Shown: positions 27,224 through 34,495 of the stretch, in pieces
How the letters are laid out: every line of letters starts with the position of its first letter
Numbering within the stretch: position 1 is the stretch's first letter
Notes under the pieces: model-generated
Seen by the model: only the letters and a program-made list of their open reading frames with translations
What the model was told of the DNA's origin: nothing
Database searches by the model: none
Assembly (NCBI GenBank): GCA_017849555.1
Contig: JAFIGU010000003.1
Location: 124,001 to 188,000, forward strand
DNA: 64,000 nt
Direction of reading: 5' to 3'
Origin: Sphingomonas sp.
GTDB taxonomy: Bacteria > Pseudomonadota > Alphaproteobacteria > Sphingomonadales > Sphingomonadaceae
Made by a program: the position numbers and the translations under genes

Positions 27224-28580
27224 GCTTTGGTTGCCGGCCCTGATCGACGGCGCGGGCGCCAAATATCAGGCGATCGCCGATGCGATCGAGACCGCGGTCG
27301 CGACGGGGAGGCTGCGCGGCGGCGACCGCCTGCCCCCGCAACGCGAGCTGGCGAGCAGGCTCAAGGTCGATCTGACGACGGTGACCAAGGCCTATGACGT
27401 CGCGCGGCAGCGCGGGCTGATCGAGGCGAAGGGGCGGCTGGGCAGCTTCGTCCGCGAACCCGGCGACACCAGCTTCGCGCAATTGCCGCAGGTTGATACC
27501 GGGATGAACATGCCCCCCGATCTGCGCGAGGGCGCGATCGGCAAGGCCATCGCCGACGGCACCACCGCGCTGCTGCGGCACAGCTCGGGCGCGCGACTGC
27601 AATATCAGCCGCCCGGCGGCGCGTTGCAGGACCGCATCGCCGGGGCGGAGCTAATCGCGCAGATCTGCACCGCGACGGTGGCGGAGCAAACGGTGCTCAC
27701 CGCCGGCGGCCAAAATGCGCTCCACGCGATCCTCGCATCCACGCTCGAACGAGGCGATGCGATCGCCTGTGGCCGTTACGTCTATTCGGGGCTCAAGGCG
27801 CTGGCCGCGCGGCTCGGGCTGCGGCTCGTCGCGTTGCCCGAGATGAGCGCGGCGGCGCTGAAAGAGGCCTTGCGCGGCGAATCGATCCGCGCGCTCTATC
27901 TCGTCCCGACCAACGACAATCCGACCGCGCATACGTTGACCGCCGCGGCACGCGAGGCGCTGGCCGAGACCGCGGTCGCCGCCGGGCTGCAGATCATCGA
28001 AGACGATGCCTATGGGCTGCTGGCGGGCGATCGGCTGCCGACGCTGACCGCGTTCGCCGCGGCCAATTCCTGGTATGTCGCGAGCACGTCGAAGGTCATT
28101 TCCCCGGCGTTGCGGGTGGCGTTCGTCCGCGCGCCGACGGTCGAGGCGGCGCTTCGGCTGGCGGTCGACGTTCATGAGACGACGATCATGCCGCCCCCGA
28201 TCAACGCCGCATTGGTCAGTAGCTGGATCAGGCAAGGCGCGCTCCAGACGCTTGTCGCCGAGATGCGCGACGAGGTGCGTGCCCGGCGCACGGTCGCCGG
28301 CGAGGCGCTGGGCGATATCGCTTATGCCGCGCACCCGGACGGCTATCATCTCTGGATCGGGATCGCCAACGGCGCGACCGGACGCGAACTGGCCGAGGCG
28401 ATGCGCGGGCACGATCTGCAGATCATTCCCGCCGGCCGCTTCGCGGTCGACGATGCGCCTGACGATGCGATCCGGGTTTCGCTCGGCGGCGCGGCGGATC
28501 GCGAGGGGCTCGCGCGCGGCCTGCGGACGTTGCGCGGGCATCTGGTTTCGCCGGCACGGTTCAATCCGGTCGTGGCGTAA
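27192..28580 (+). CDS. MocR-type GntR/aminotransferase regulator
   Basis: A 462-residue fusion of an N-terminal GntR winged helix (about residues 20-90; GDRLPPQRELASRLKVDLTTVTKAY, GLIEAKGRLGSFV) with a fold-type I aminotransferase-like domain. The PLP lysine is present in the STSKVISPALRVAF context, and TNDNPTAHT replaces the usual NPTG motif. MocR proteins are PLP-responsive transcription regulators. The target is unknown; such genes often control a neighbouring transporter or vitamin B6 and amino-acid genes, none of which adjoins here. The ATG at 27192 overlaps the DUF983 gene; a TTG 21 bases downstream is an alternative start. Confidence 0.88.
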   Translation: MKRGKATLTTELWLPALIDGAGAKYQAIADAIETAVATGRLRGGDRLPPQRELASRLKVDLTTVTKAYDVARQRGLIEAKGRLGSFVREPGDTSFAQLPQVDTGMNMPPDLREGAIGKAIADGTTALLRHSSGARLQYQPPGGALQDRIAGAELIAQICTATVAEQTVLTAGGQNALHAILASTLERGDAIACGRYVYSGLKALAARLGLRLVALPEMSAAALKEALRGESIRALYLVPTNDNPTAHTLTAAAREALAETAVAAGLQIIEDDAYGLLAGDRLPTLTAFAAANSWYVASTSKVISPALRVAFVRAPTVEAALRLAVDVHETTIMPPPINAALVSSWIRQGALQTLVAEMRDEVRARRTVAGEALGDIAYAAHPDGYHLWIGIANGATGRELAEAMRGHDLQIIPAGRFAVDDAPDDAIRVSLGGAADREGLARGLRTLRGHLVSPARFNPVVA

Positions 28581-28610
28581 GGCGGACACGGTCCTGCCGC
28601 GCGCACACCC

Positions 28611-28716
28611 GTCACCCCGGCCTTGAGCCGGGGTCCATCGGGAGGCAAGCGCGGAGCAAAAGGCTCTGGTCGCGGAACCTGAGGCACGATGGACCCCGGC
28701 TCAAGGCCGGGGTGAC
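28611..28716. repeat. Long palindromic repeat (GGCCTTGAGCCGGGGTCCA type)
   Basis: Two 30-base arms (28611-28640 and 28687-28716) are perfect reverse complements around a 46-base loop. A half copy lies at 26651-26677. It sits between the convergent MocR and astA genes, a typical place for such extragenic palindromes in Sphingomonas-type genomes. It may act as a bidirectional transcript end or be a non-autonomous element. Confidence 0.75.
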
Positions 28717-28772
28717 GAAGCACTCAACACAATCCGCTCGAAAGAAATTCGACGTGCCGGCGGGAGTTAAGC

Positions 28773-29738
28773 CTACCGCCCCTCTCCGCCAGCAACCTGC
28801 CACACGCGAAACGCACGCCCCCGCCCCTGCGCCACGAGCGGTTGCGCATCGTCGCTCACCAGCGTCGGCAGCGCCGCCTCGACCGGGCGCGATTGCCGGA
28901 CGGTGCGGATCTGGTCGGTGCGCGCCTGAACCGTCGGGCCGGCGTCGAAAATGTCGCAATAACCCTCGTAGACGAAGCCCTCCGCCTGGAGCAGCTTCAG
29001 CGCCGGCACCGAATTGTCGTGCGGCCGTCCGATCGCCGCGCGCGCCGCCGCGGGCAGCATGCTGGTGTAGATCGGATAGCGCGGCATCAGATCGGCGATG
29101 AACTGGTTGCCGTGCATCGCATTGTGCAGATCCGCCTCGAGGAAGCCGCTGCCGAAGAATGGCCCCGCCACCGCCTCCCAGAACGGGCTCGACCCGTCTT
29201 CGACCCAGCCGCGCAGATCGGCGATGACGGCATCGCCGAAGCGCCGGCGATGCTGGGCGATGAACATATAGCGGCTGCGCGCGAGCAACGCGCCGAGCCC
29301 GCCGGCGCGCGCATCGGGGTGGAGGAACAGCCCGCCGACCTCGGACGCGCCGTCGAAATCGTTGACGAGATGGAGGATCTCGGTCGAGAAACTACGGTCG
29401 AGATCGCGCGACACATGCGTCACCCGGCTGACCTTGTAGCTGTAGAACGGCCATTTCGCGCCGAGCCGCGAAAACAAACTCGCGGTGCCGAGCACGCGGC
29501 CGTCCCCCGATTGAAGCACGAGGAGGTAGAATTCGTTCGCCGGCGTCGCGATATCGGCCGCGAGCGAAGCCTCGCTCCACGCGATCTTTTCGGCGAGGGT
29601 TTCGCGATCGGGGGGCAGATTGGTCATCCCGCCCCCGGTCAGCGCGGCAAGCGCGAGCAAGGCGTCGAGATCGTCGGCGCGCACCGGGCGCACGAACGGC
29701 AGGTCCGCGCTGCGATCGAACCACGCCGGCGCGGTCAC
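28773..29738 (-). CDS. astA: Arginine N-succinyltransferase
   Basis: A 321-residue AstA: transfers succinyl from succinyl-CoA to the alpha-amino group of L-arginine, first step of the arginine succinyltransferase (AST) pathway. Family strings visible: VRPVRADDLDALLALA, GGGMTNLPPDRETLAEKI, EVGGLFLHPDARAGGLGALLARSRYMFIA, ADLRGWVEDGSSPFWEAVAGPFF and VYEGYCDIFDAGPTV. The GTG start at 29738 overlaps the astB stop (GTGA), arguing for coupled translation; a longer in-frame extension upstream lies wholly inside astB. Cytoplasmic. Confidence 0.94.
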   Translation of the reverse strand: MTAPAWFDRSADLPFVRPVRADDLDALLALAALTGGGMTNLPPDRETLAEKIAWSEASLAADIATPANEFYLLVLQSGDGRVLGTASLFSRLGAKWPFYSYKVSRVTHVSRDLDRSFSTEILHLVNDFDGASEVGGLFLHPDARAGGLGALLARSRYMFIAQHRRRFGDAVIADLRGWVEDGSSPFWEAVAGPFFGSGFLEADLHNAMHGNQFIADLMPRYPIYTSMLPAAARAAIGRPHDNSVPALKLLQAEGFVYEGYCDIFDAGPTVQARTDQIRTVRQSRPVEAALPTLVSDDAQPLVAQGRGRAFRVWQVAGGEGR

Positions 29739-31024
29739 AGCTCGCCCGCCTGAAAACCGAGCGCGGACAATAATGCCGCGCGCGCCGTCTGGCATTGATG
29801 CCAGAGATCAGCCTCGCCCAGATCGTCCGGCGCGATCCGCTCGGGCCAGTGGCGCGCGACCATCGCCTCGATCAGGTCGCAGCGGCGCTCATCGAGCAGG
29901 AACCGCGGGTCGATCGCCGCCTCCGCCTCGGCATCGACCGCGACGCGCAGGCGAAGGCAGGCGGGCCCGCCGCCGTTGCGCATCGATTCACGGACGTCGA
30001 CCACTTCGAGCTGGGCGATCGGATTGTCAGCCGCCCTGACCTCTTCGAGCCACGCCCAGACCTCGGGGGTCTCGTGCGCTTCGAGCGGGAGGATCAGCGC
30101 CATTCCGCCCGCAGCGAGCGTCACGAGCTGCGAGTTGAACAGATAGGAGCGGATCGCCGCATCGAGGCTAACTCGCCCGGCCGGGGCTTCGATGATCACC
30201 GCACCCGGCACTCTTGCCAGCAGATCGCGATAGACCGTATCGCGATCGGCGAAGGCGTGTTCGTGGGTGAACAGCACATTTTCGTTCGCCACCGCGACGA
30301 CATCATTGTGGAACGCACCGGCGGCGATCGCGACATCGCTTTGCCGGACGAGCGCGATGTCGCCCTCCGCCAGCCCGTGCCGGCGCCCCACCGCGGCGCT
30401 GGCGGCACGATGCTGCCGCGCCGGAAATGGCCCCGACGAGCGCTCGCCGTAAACGAACATTTCGAGGCTGCGATCGGCATGCGACCGGCCGATGCGCATG
30501 AAATTGGCCGCGCCTTCGTCGCCCAGCCCCACCGGCAGCGCGGGGTGAACCGCGAAATAGCGCGGATTGGCGAACGCCAGCCGCAATTGCCGCAACGTCT
30601 GATCGTGCTCGATGCTGCGGTGGAGCATCGTCGACAGATTGGCGACGCTCAAATGGCACCGCCCGTCACGTGTATCGGGCGCGGGCGAGACGGTGGCGGC
30701 GTTGGCGGTCCACATCGCCGAGGCGGACATCGCGTTGCGCAACAGCGCAGGTTCCTGTGCCCAGGCCGAGCGGCACACCGCAGTGTCGTCGCCGGCGAAG
30801 CCGAGCGCGCGTAGCCAGCCGATGTCCGGCCGGGCATGCGGCAGGAACACCCCCTGCGGCAGCCCCAGCGCGAGCATCCGGCGCATCTTGGCGAGCCCTT
30901 GTAGTGCGGCCGCGCGCGGCGCCGAAACGCCCCCCGCATTCTTCGCCGACGCGATATTGCCGAGCGACAGCCCGGCATAATTATGGCTCGGGCCGACCAG
31001 CCCGTCGAAATTGATCTCACGCAT
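29735..31024 (-). CDS. astB: N-succinylarginine dihydrolase
   Basis: A 429-residue enzyme that hydrolyses N2-succinylarginine to succinylornithine, CO2 and two ammonia. It matches AstB from the first residues (INFDGLVGPSHNYAGLSLGN, ASAKNAGGVSAPRAAALQGL) through VANLSTMLHRSIEHDQTLRQ, the catalytic-His region GAFHNDVVAVANENVLF and the nucleophile Cys near the C terminus in MRNGGGPACLRLRV. It overlaps astD upstream by 8 bases and astA downstream by 4. Cytoplasmic. Confidence 0.95.
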   Translation of the reverse strand: MREINFDGLVGPSHNYAGLSLGNIASAKNAGGVSAPRAAALQGLAKMRRMLALGLPQGVFLPHARPDIGWLRALGFAGDDTAVCRSAWAQEPALLRNAMSASAMWTANAATVSPAPDTRDGRCHLSVANLSTMLHRSIEHDQTLRQLRLAFANPRYFAVHPALPVGLGDEGAANFMRIGRSHADRSLEMFVYGERSSGPFPARQHRAASAAVGRRHGLAEGDIALVRQSDVAIAAGAFHNDVVAVANENVLFTHEHAFADRDTVYRDLLARVPGAVIIEAPAGRVSLDAAIRSYLFNSQLVTLAAGGMALILPLEAHETPEVWAWLEEVRAADNPIAQLEVVDVRESMRNGGGPACLRLRVAVDAEAEAAIDPRFLLDERRCDLIEAMVARHWPERIAPDDLGEADLWHQCQTARAALLSALGFQAGEL

Positions 31025-32465
31025 CGGCGATGCCCTTGATATCCGCGGTCAGGTCGGCGAGCCGCCCGGCCTCGAAGCTCGCGACGGGATAGGCGCAATA
31101 ATCGGCGGCATAATATGCGCTCGGGCGGTGATTGCCCGACGCGCCGACCCCGCCGAACGGCATCGCGCCGCTCGCCCCGGTGGTCGGCCGGTTCCAGTTG
31201 ACGACCCCGGCGCGCGCGCGGCTGAGATAGCGCGTCCAGTGCGCCTCATCCTCGGAGACGAGCCCCGCCGCGAGGCCGAAAGCGGTATCGTTGGCGGCGC
31301 GGATCGCCCCGTCGAAATCCGCCACCCGCCGGACCTGGAGGACGGGCGCGAAAATCTCCTGATCGGGCACGTCGATCCCGGTCACGTCGAGGATCACCGG
31401 CGTCATGAAGGCGGGCGAATATGCCGGCAGATCGCGCGTCGCCAGGACTGGCCGCGCGCCCGCGTCGACCAGTCCCGCCACCGCGGCGCGCGCGCGGTCA
31501 GCGGCGGCGGCCGAGATCAGTGGGCCGAAGGTCGGTTCGGGTGTCATATCCCACGGCCCGATCCGCATCCGCCCGGCAAGCGCGACGACCGCCTCGACGA
31601 AAGCTTCACCGATTGCGCCTTCCGGCACGATCAGCCGCCGCGCGCATGAGCAGCGCTGCCCCGCGGTGATAAACGCAGATTGCGCGACCACCGACGCCAC
31701 CGCCGCCGGATCGCCGTCCCACGCGATCAGCGGGTTGTTGCCGCCCAGTTCGAGCGCGAGGATCACATGCGGGCGATCGAGCATCGCGCGGCGCAGGATC
31801 GTGCCGGTCGCCGCCGAGCCGGTGAACAACAGCCCGTCGATATCGCCCGCGATCAGCGCCGCGCCGGTGTCGCGCCCGCCCTGAACGACTGACAGCACCG
31901 CATCAGGCACCCCCGCCTCGCGAAACAGCCGCGCCATCAGCGCGCCGGTCGCCGGGGTTTCCTCGGACGGCTTGAAGACGATCGCATTCCCCGCGAGTAG
32001 CGCCGGGACGATATGCCCGTTGGGCAGATGCCCCGGGAAATTATACGGGCCGAGCACCGCCATCACCCCGTGTGGCCGATGCCGTAGCACCGCATGGCCG
32101 AACGGCTGCGCATTGGTGCGCGATCCCGCGCGCTCGGCCTGTGCAGCGATCGAAATCTCGACCTTGCCGATCATCGACGCGACTTCCTGCCGCCCCTCCC
32201 ACAGGGGCTTGCCAGTTTCGCGCGCGATCGTCACTGCGAGTTCTTCCGCGGTCGCTTTCAACCGGTCGGCATAAGCCCGGACGATTGCAATCCGCGCGTC
32301 GAGATCGGTCTCGCACCAATCATCGAATGCGCGCCGCGCGGCGGCGAGCGCGCGGGTGACGGCCGCGGCATCGTCGACCGCACCTTCCCACAGAATCTCG
32401 CCCGTCGCGGGGCAGGTCGATCGCAATATCTCGCCCATCATTTCTCTCTCATGCGGATTTGACAT
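31017..32465 (-). CDS. astD: Succinylglutamate-semialdehyde dehydrogenase
   Basis: A 482-residue NAD-dependent aldehyde dehydrogenase, oxidising N-succinylglutamate 5-semialdehyde in the AST pathway. Family features: cofactor region VLGPYNFPGHLPNGHIVPAL, FKPSEETPATGALM, catalytic Glu in LELGGNNPLIAWD and catalytic Cys in TAGQRCSCARRLIV; C-terminal WNRPTTGASGAMPFGGVGASGNH. Assignment to AstD rather than another dehydrogenase rests on astB and astA being directly downstream in the same transcript. Divergent from a LysR-family gene 62 bases away. No astC or astE is in the window. Confidence 0.94.
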   Translation of the reverse strand: MSNPHEREMMGEILRSTCPATGEILWEGAVDDAAAVTRALAAARRAFDDWCETDLDARIAIVRAYADRLKATAEELAVTIARETGKPLWEGRQEVASMIGKVEISIAAQAERAGSRTNAQPFGHAVLRHRPHGVMAVLGPYNFPGHLPNGHIVPALLAGNAIVFKPSEETPATGALMARLFREAGVPDAVLSVVQGGRDTGAALIAGDIDGLLFTGSAATGTILRRAMLDRPHVILALELGGNNPLIAWDGDPAAVASVVAQSAFITAGQRCSCARRLIVPEGAIGEAFVEAVVALAGRMRIGPWDMTPEPTFGPLISAAAADRARAAVAGLVDAGARPVLATRDLPAYSPAFMTPVILDVTGIDVPDQEIFAPVLQVRRVADFDGAIRAANDTAFGLAAGLVSEDEAHWTRYLSRARAGVVNWNRPTTGASGAMPFGGVGASGNHRPSAYYAADYCAYPVASFEAGRLADLTADIKGIADA

Positions 32466-32505
32466 GATTTCCCACCTTACGGGGGATAAACAGTCCTGTT
32501 ATGCG

Positions 32506-32517
32506 CATATGCATATG
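32506..32517. promoter_or_regulatory. Palindrome between astD and LysR gene
   Basis: The perfect 12-base palindrome CATATGCATATG is centred in the 62-base spacer between divergent astD and the LysR-type gene. LysR regulators usually bind short dyads in just this position, so it is a reasonable operator candidate for control of the ast genes. Confidence 0.4.
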
Positions 32518-32527
32518 AGTATCACGC

Positions 32528-33430
32528 ATGAGATATGACGACCGCCGCCGATTGCCACCGATGGCGATGCTGCATTGTTTCGAGGCGGCGGCGCGGCTCG
32601 GGTCTTTCTCGCGCGCGGCGGAAAGCCTGCATCTGACGCAAAGCGCGGTCAGCCGGCACATCTCCAATCTCGAACAATGGCTCGGCGCCGCGCTCTTCGC
32701 CCGCACCGGGCGGCGGGTGGCGCTGAACGAGACCGGCCATGCGTTCCTCGAAGATATCGGCCCGGCGCTGGCCGGAATACGCCGCGCGACCGGCAGGCTG
32801 ATGGACCCCGAGCCCGAACATATGATCGAACTCGCGGTATTGCCGAGTTTCGGGATGCGCTGGCTCGCGCCGCGGCTGCCACGATTGACTCAGGCGCATC
32901 CCGATCTAGTCGTCAATCTGTCGGCGCGTACCGATATCTTCGATTTTACGCGCGAAGCCTTCCACGGCGCGATCCATGTCGGCGGCGCCGACTGGCCGGA
33001 CGCCGAACATGACCTGCTGTTCAGCGAACTTGTGGTACCGGTCGTCGCACCGGCATTGCTCGAACGCCACCCAATCTCTTCGCCGGAAGACTTTCTTCAC
33101 GTTCCGCTGCTCGTGCAGTCGCAGCGCAGAGATGCCTGGGCGCGCTGGTTCGCGATGTTCGGTCTGCCCGGGCCGGAAATCGAAAATCTTCCCAATGCCA
33201 GTCATTTCCTGATGCTCGCGCAATCCGTGAAAGCCGGCGGGGGCGCGGCGCTGTTGCCCAGCTTTCTCATCACCCCGGAATTGACTGCCGGGGAACTGAT
33301 TATCCCGTTTGATGCGCCGCTGATCGAGGAGCGCAGTTATTGGCTCGCCTTTCCGGAAAGTAGCAAACGGATCAAAGCCTTCGCACTTTTCCGGGAGTGG
33401 TTGCGACGGGAATGCCAAGATCCCGATTAG
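32528..33430 (+). CDS. LysR-family regulator (GcvA-like), divergent from ast
   Basis: A 300-residue LysR-type regulator. N-terminal winged helix-turn-helix (residues 10-68: AMLHCFEAAARLGSFSRAAESLHLTQSAVSRHISNLE..., of the GcvA subclass), then the two-lobed effector domain beginning MIELAVLPSFGMRWLAPRLP. It reads away from astD across a 62-base spacer, the classic arrangement for a LysR regulator of the divergent operon, so control of arginine catabolism is likely though inferred. Cytoplasmic. Confidence 0.9.
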   Translation: MRYDDRRRLPPMAMLHCFEAAARLGSFSRAAESLHLTQSAVSRHISNLEQWLGAALFARTGRRVALNETGHAFLEDIGPALAGIRRATGRLMDPEPEHMIELAVLPSFGMRWLAPRLPRLTQAHPDLVVNLSARTDIFDFTREAFHGAIHVGGADWPDAEHDLLFSELVVPVVAPALLERHPISSPEDFLHVPLLVQSQRRDAWARWFAMFGLPGPEIENLPNASHFLMLAQSVKAGGGAALLPSFLITPELTAGELIIPFDAPLIEERSYWLAFPESSKRIKAFALFREWLRRECQDPD

Positions 33431-33567
33431 CCCGACATGCCGATCAACGTTCGATCCGACATTCAAAACCGCCCGAATTTACAAAAAAAGGGGGTTTTTC
33501 TTAGTCGAAAAGTAATCCAAGTATCGCATGCCCGCTAATCCGGCCTTTTCTCGATACGGAGTCCCAG

Positions 33568-34434
33568 ATGGCAGAGAATGAGCAGCCCGATCTCACGCAG
33601 CTGACGGTACAGTTGCTGAGCGCCTATGTCTCGAACAACTCAGTCCCGAACGAGGACCTCGCGAAACTGATCGCGGCGACGCGGACGGCGCTGGGCGGGG
33701 CGAGCGAGCCAGCCACGCCCGCCGCGCCGGAATTCGAACCGGCGGTGACGGTGCGCAAGAGCCTCGCGTCGCGCGATCACATCCTCAGCCTGATCGACGG
33801 CAAGCCGTACCGCAGCCTGAAGCGCCATCTCGGCTCGCACGGGCTGACGCCGGCGGAATATCGCGAGCGCTACAAGCTTCCCAAGACCTATCCGATGGTC
33901 GCCCCCGGTTATTCGGAAGAACGCCGCGAAGTCGCAAAGCGCCTCGGGCTCGGCCGCAAGCCGACTGCTCCGGCGGCGGCGCCTGACGCGAAGACGACAG
34001 CGGCTCCCGCTGCGGCGCGCCCTGCGCCGGCCAAGAAGCCCGCCGCTGCGAAAGCCCCGGCGAGCGCGAAAGTAGCCGCGCCGGCCGCCGCCAAGACGGC
34101 AAAGCCGAAGGCCGCCGCGCCGAAGAAGGCGACCACCGCCCCGGCGGCGGCAACCGCCAAAGCGTCACCTGCGGCGGCAGCGCCCGCCAAGCCCGCGAAG
34201 CCCAAGCGCGCCGCCAAAAGCAGCGTCCCGAAGCCGGCGGCCGCCCCGAAACCGGCAGCGGCCGCAAAACCGGCAACCGCTGCGAAGCCGGCGGCAGCAG
34301 CAAAGCCGGCAGCCTCAGCGAAGCCGGCGGCCGCACCCAAGGCTGACGGCGCGGCGGCGCCCGCCAAGAAGCCGCGCAAGCCTAGCGCACCCAAACCGGC
34401 GGCAAAGCCAGCGGCAGAGCCGGCAGCGAGCTGA
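33568..34434 (+). CDS. MucR/Ros-family regulator with long Lys-Pro-Ala tail
   Basis: A 288-residue protein. Residues 1-131 match MucR/Ros regulators (helical N terminus LTVQLLSAYVSNNSVPNEDL; core SLKRHLGSHGLTPAEYRERY; YPMVAPGYSEERREVAKRLG). The usual zinc site C-x2-D/C-x9-H-x3-H reads S74-x2-D77-x9-H87-x3-H91, so the first cysteine is gone; some Mesorhizobium homologues are known to fold without zinc. Residues about 132-288 are almost only Ala, Pro and Lys, including six KPAAAx repeats, resembling histone H1 or Pseudomonas AlgP tails. Normal MucR proteins are about 140-160 residues. It probably binds AT-rich DNA and may compact it. Upstream AT-rich DNA (33470-33520) may hold self-regulatory sites. 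Confidence 0.88.
   Translation: MAENEQPDLTQLTVQLLSAYVSNNSVPNEDLAKLIAATRTALGGASEPATPAAPEFEPAVTVRKSLASRDHILSLIDGKPYRSLKRHLGSHGLTPAEYRERYKLPKTYPMVAPGYSEERREVAKRLGLGRKPTAPAAAPDAKTTAAPAAARPAPAKKPAAAKAPASAKVAAPAAAKTAKPKAAAPKKATTAPAAATAKASPAAAAPAKPAKPKRAAKSSVPKPAAAPKPAAAAKPATAAKPAAAAKPAASAKPAAAPKADGAAAPAKKPRKPSAPKPAAKPAAEPAAS
34231..34338 (+). repeat. 18-bp tandem repeat, six copies, in MucR tail
   Basis: Six in-frame units of 18 bases begin at 34231, 34249, 34267, 34285, 34303 and 34321. Each encodes KPAAAx or KPATAA, with synonymous differences between copies. The period is a multiple of three, so copy-number change would lengthen or shorten the tail without breaking the frame. Confidence 0.8.
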
Positions 34435-34440
34435 CCAATA

Positions 34441-34473
34441 GGTGGTGCCTGCTCATCTGGAGCGGGCACCACC
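34441..34473. terminator. Hairpin between convergent genes
   Basis: A 14-base stem (34441-34454 with 34460-34473, one G-T pair) and 5-base loop between the ends of the convergent MucR-family and TBDR genes. No T-run follows on either strand, but the size and position suit a bidirectional terminator. Confidence 0.55.
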
Positions 34474-34495
34474 CGACATACGCGACGATTGCCGC

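Noticed and set aside
26463..28772. CRISPR array or insertion sequence among the repeats
   Set aside because: Only isolated palindromes are seen; there are no regularly spaced direct repeats, no transposase gene and no cas genes.
33985..34434. The Ala/Pro/Lys tail as a frameshift or assembly artefact
   Set aside because: The frame stays open, keeps codon bias, and the tail is composed of coherent in-frame repeats ending at a stop just before a hairpin, so it is part of the gene.
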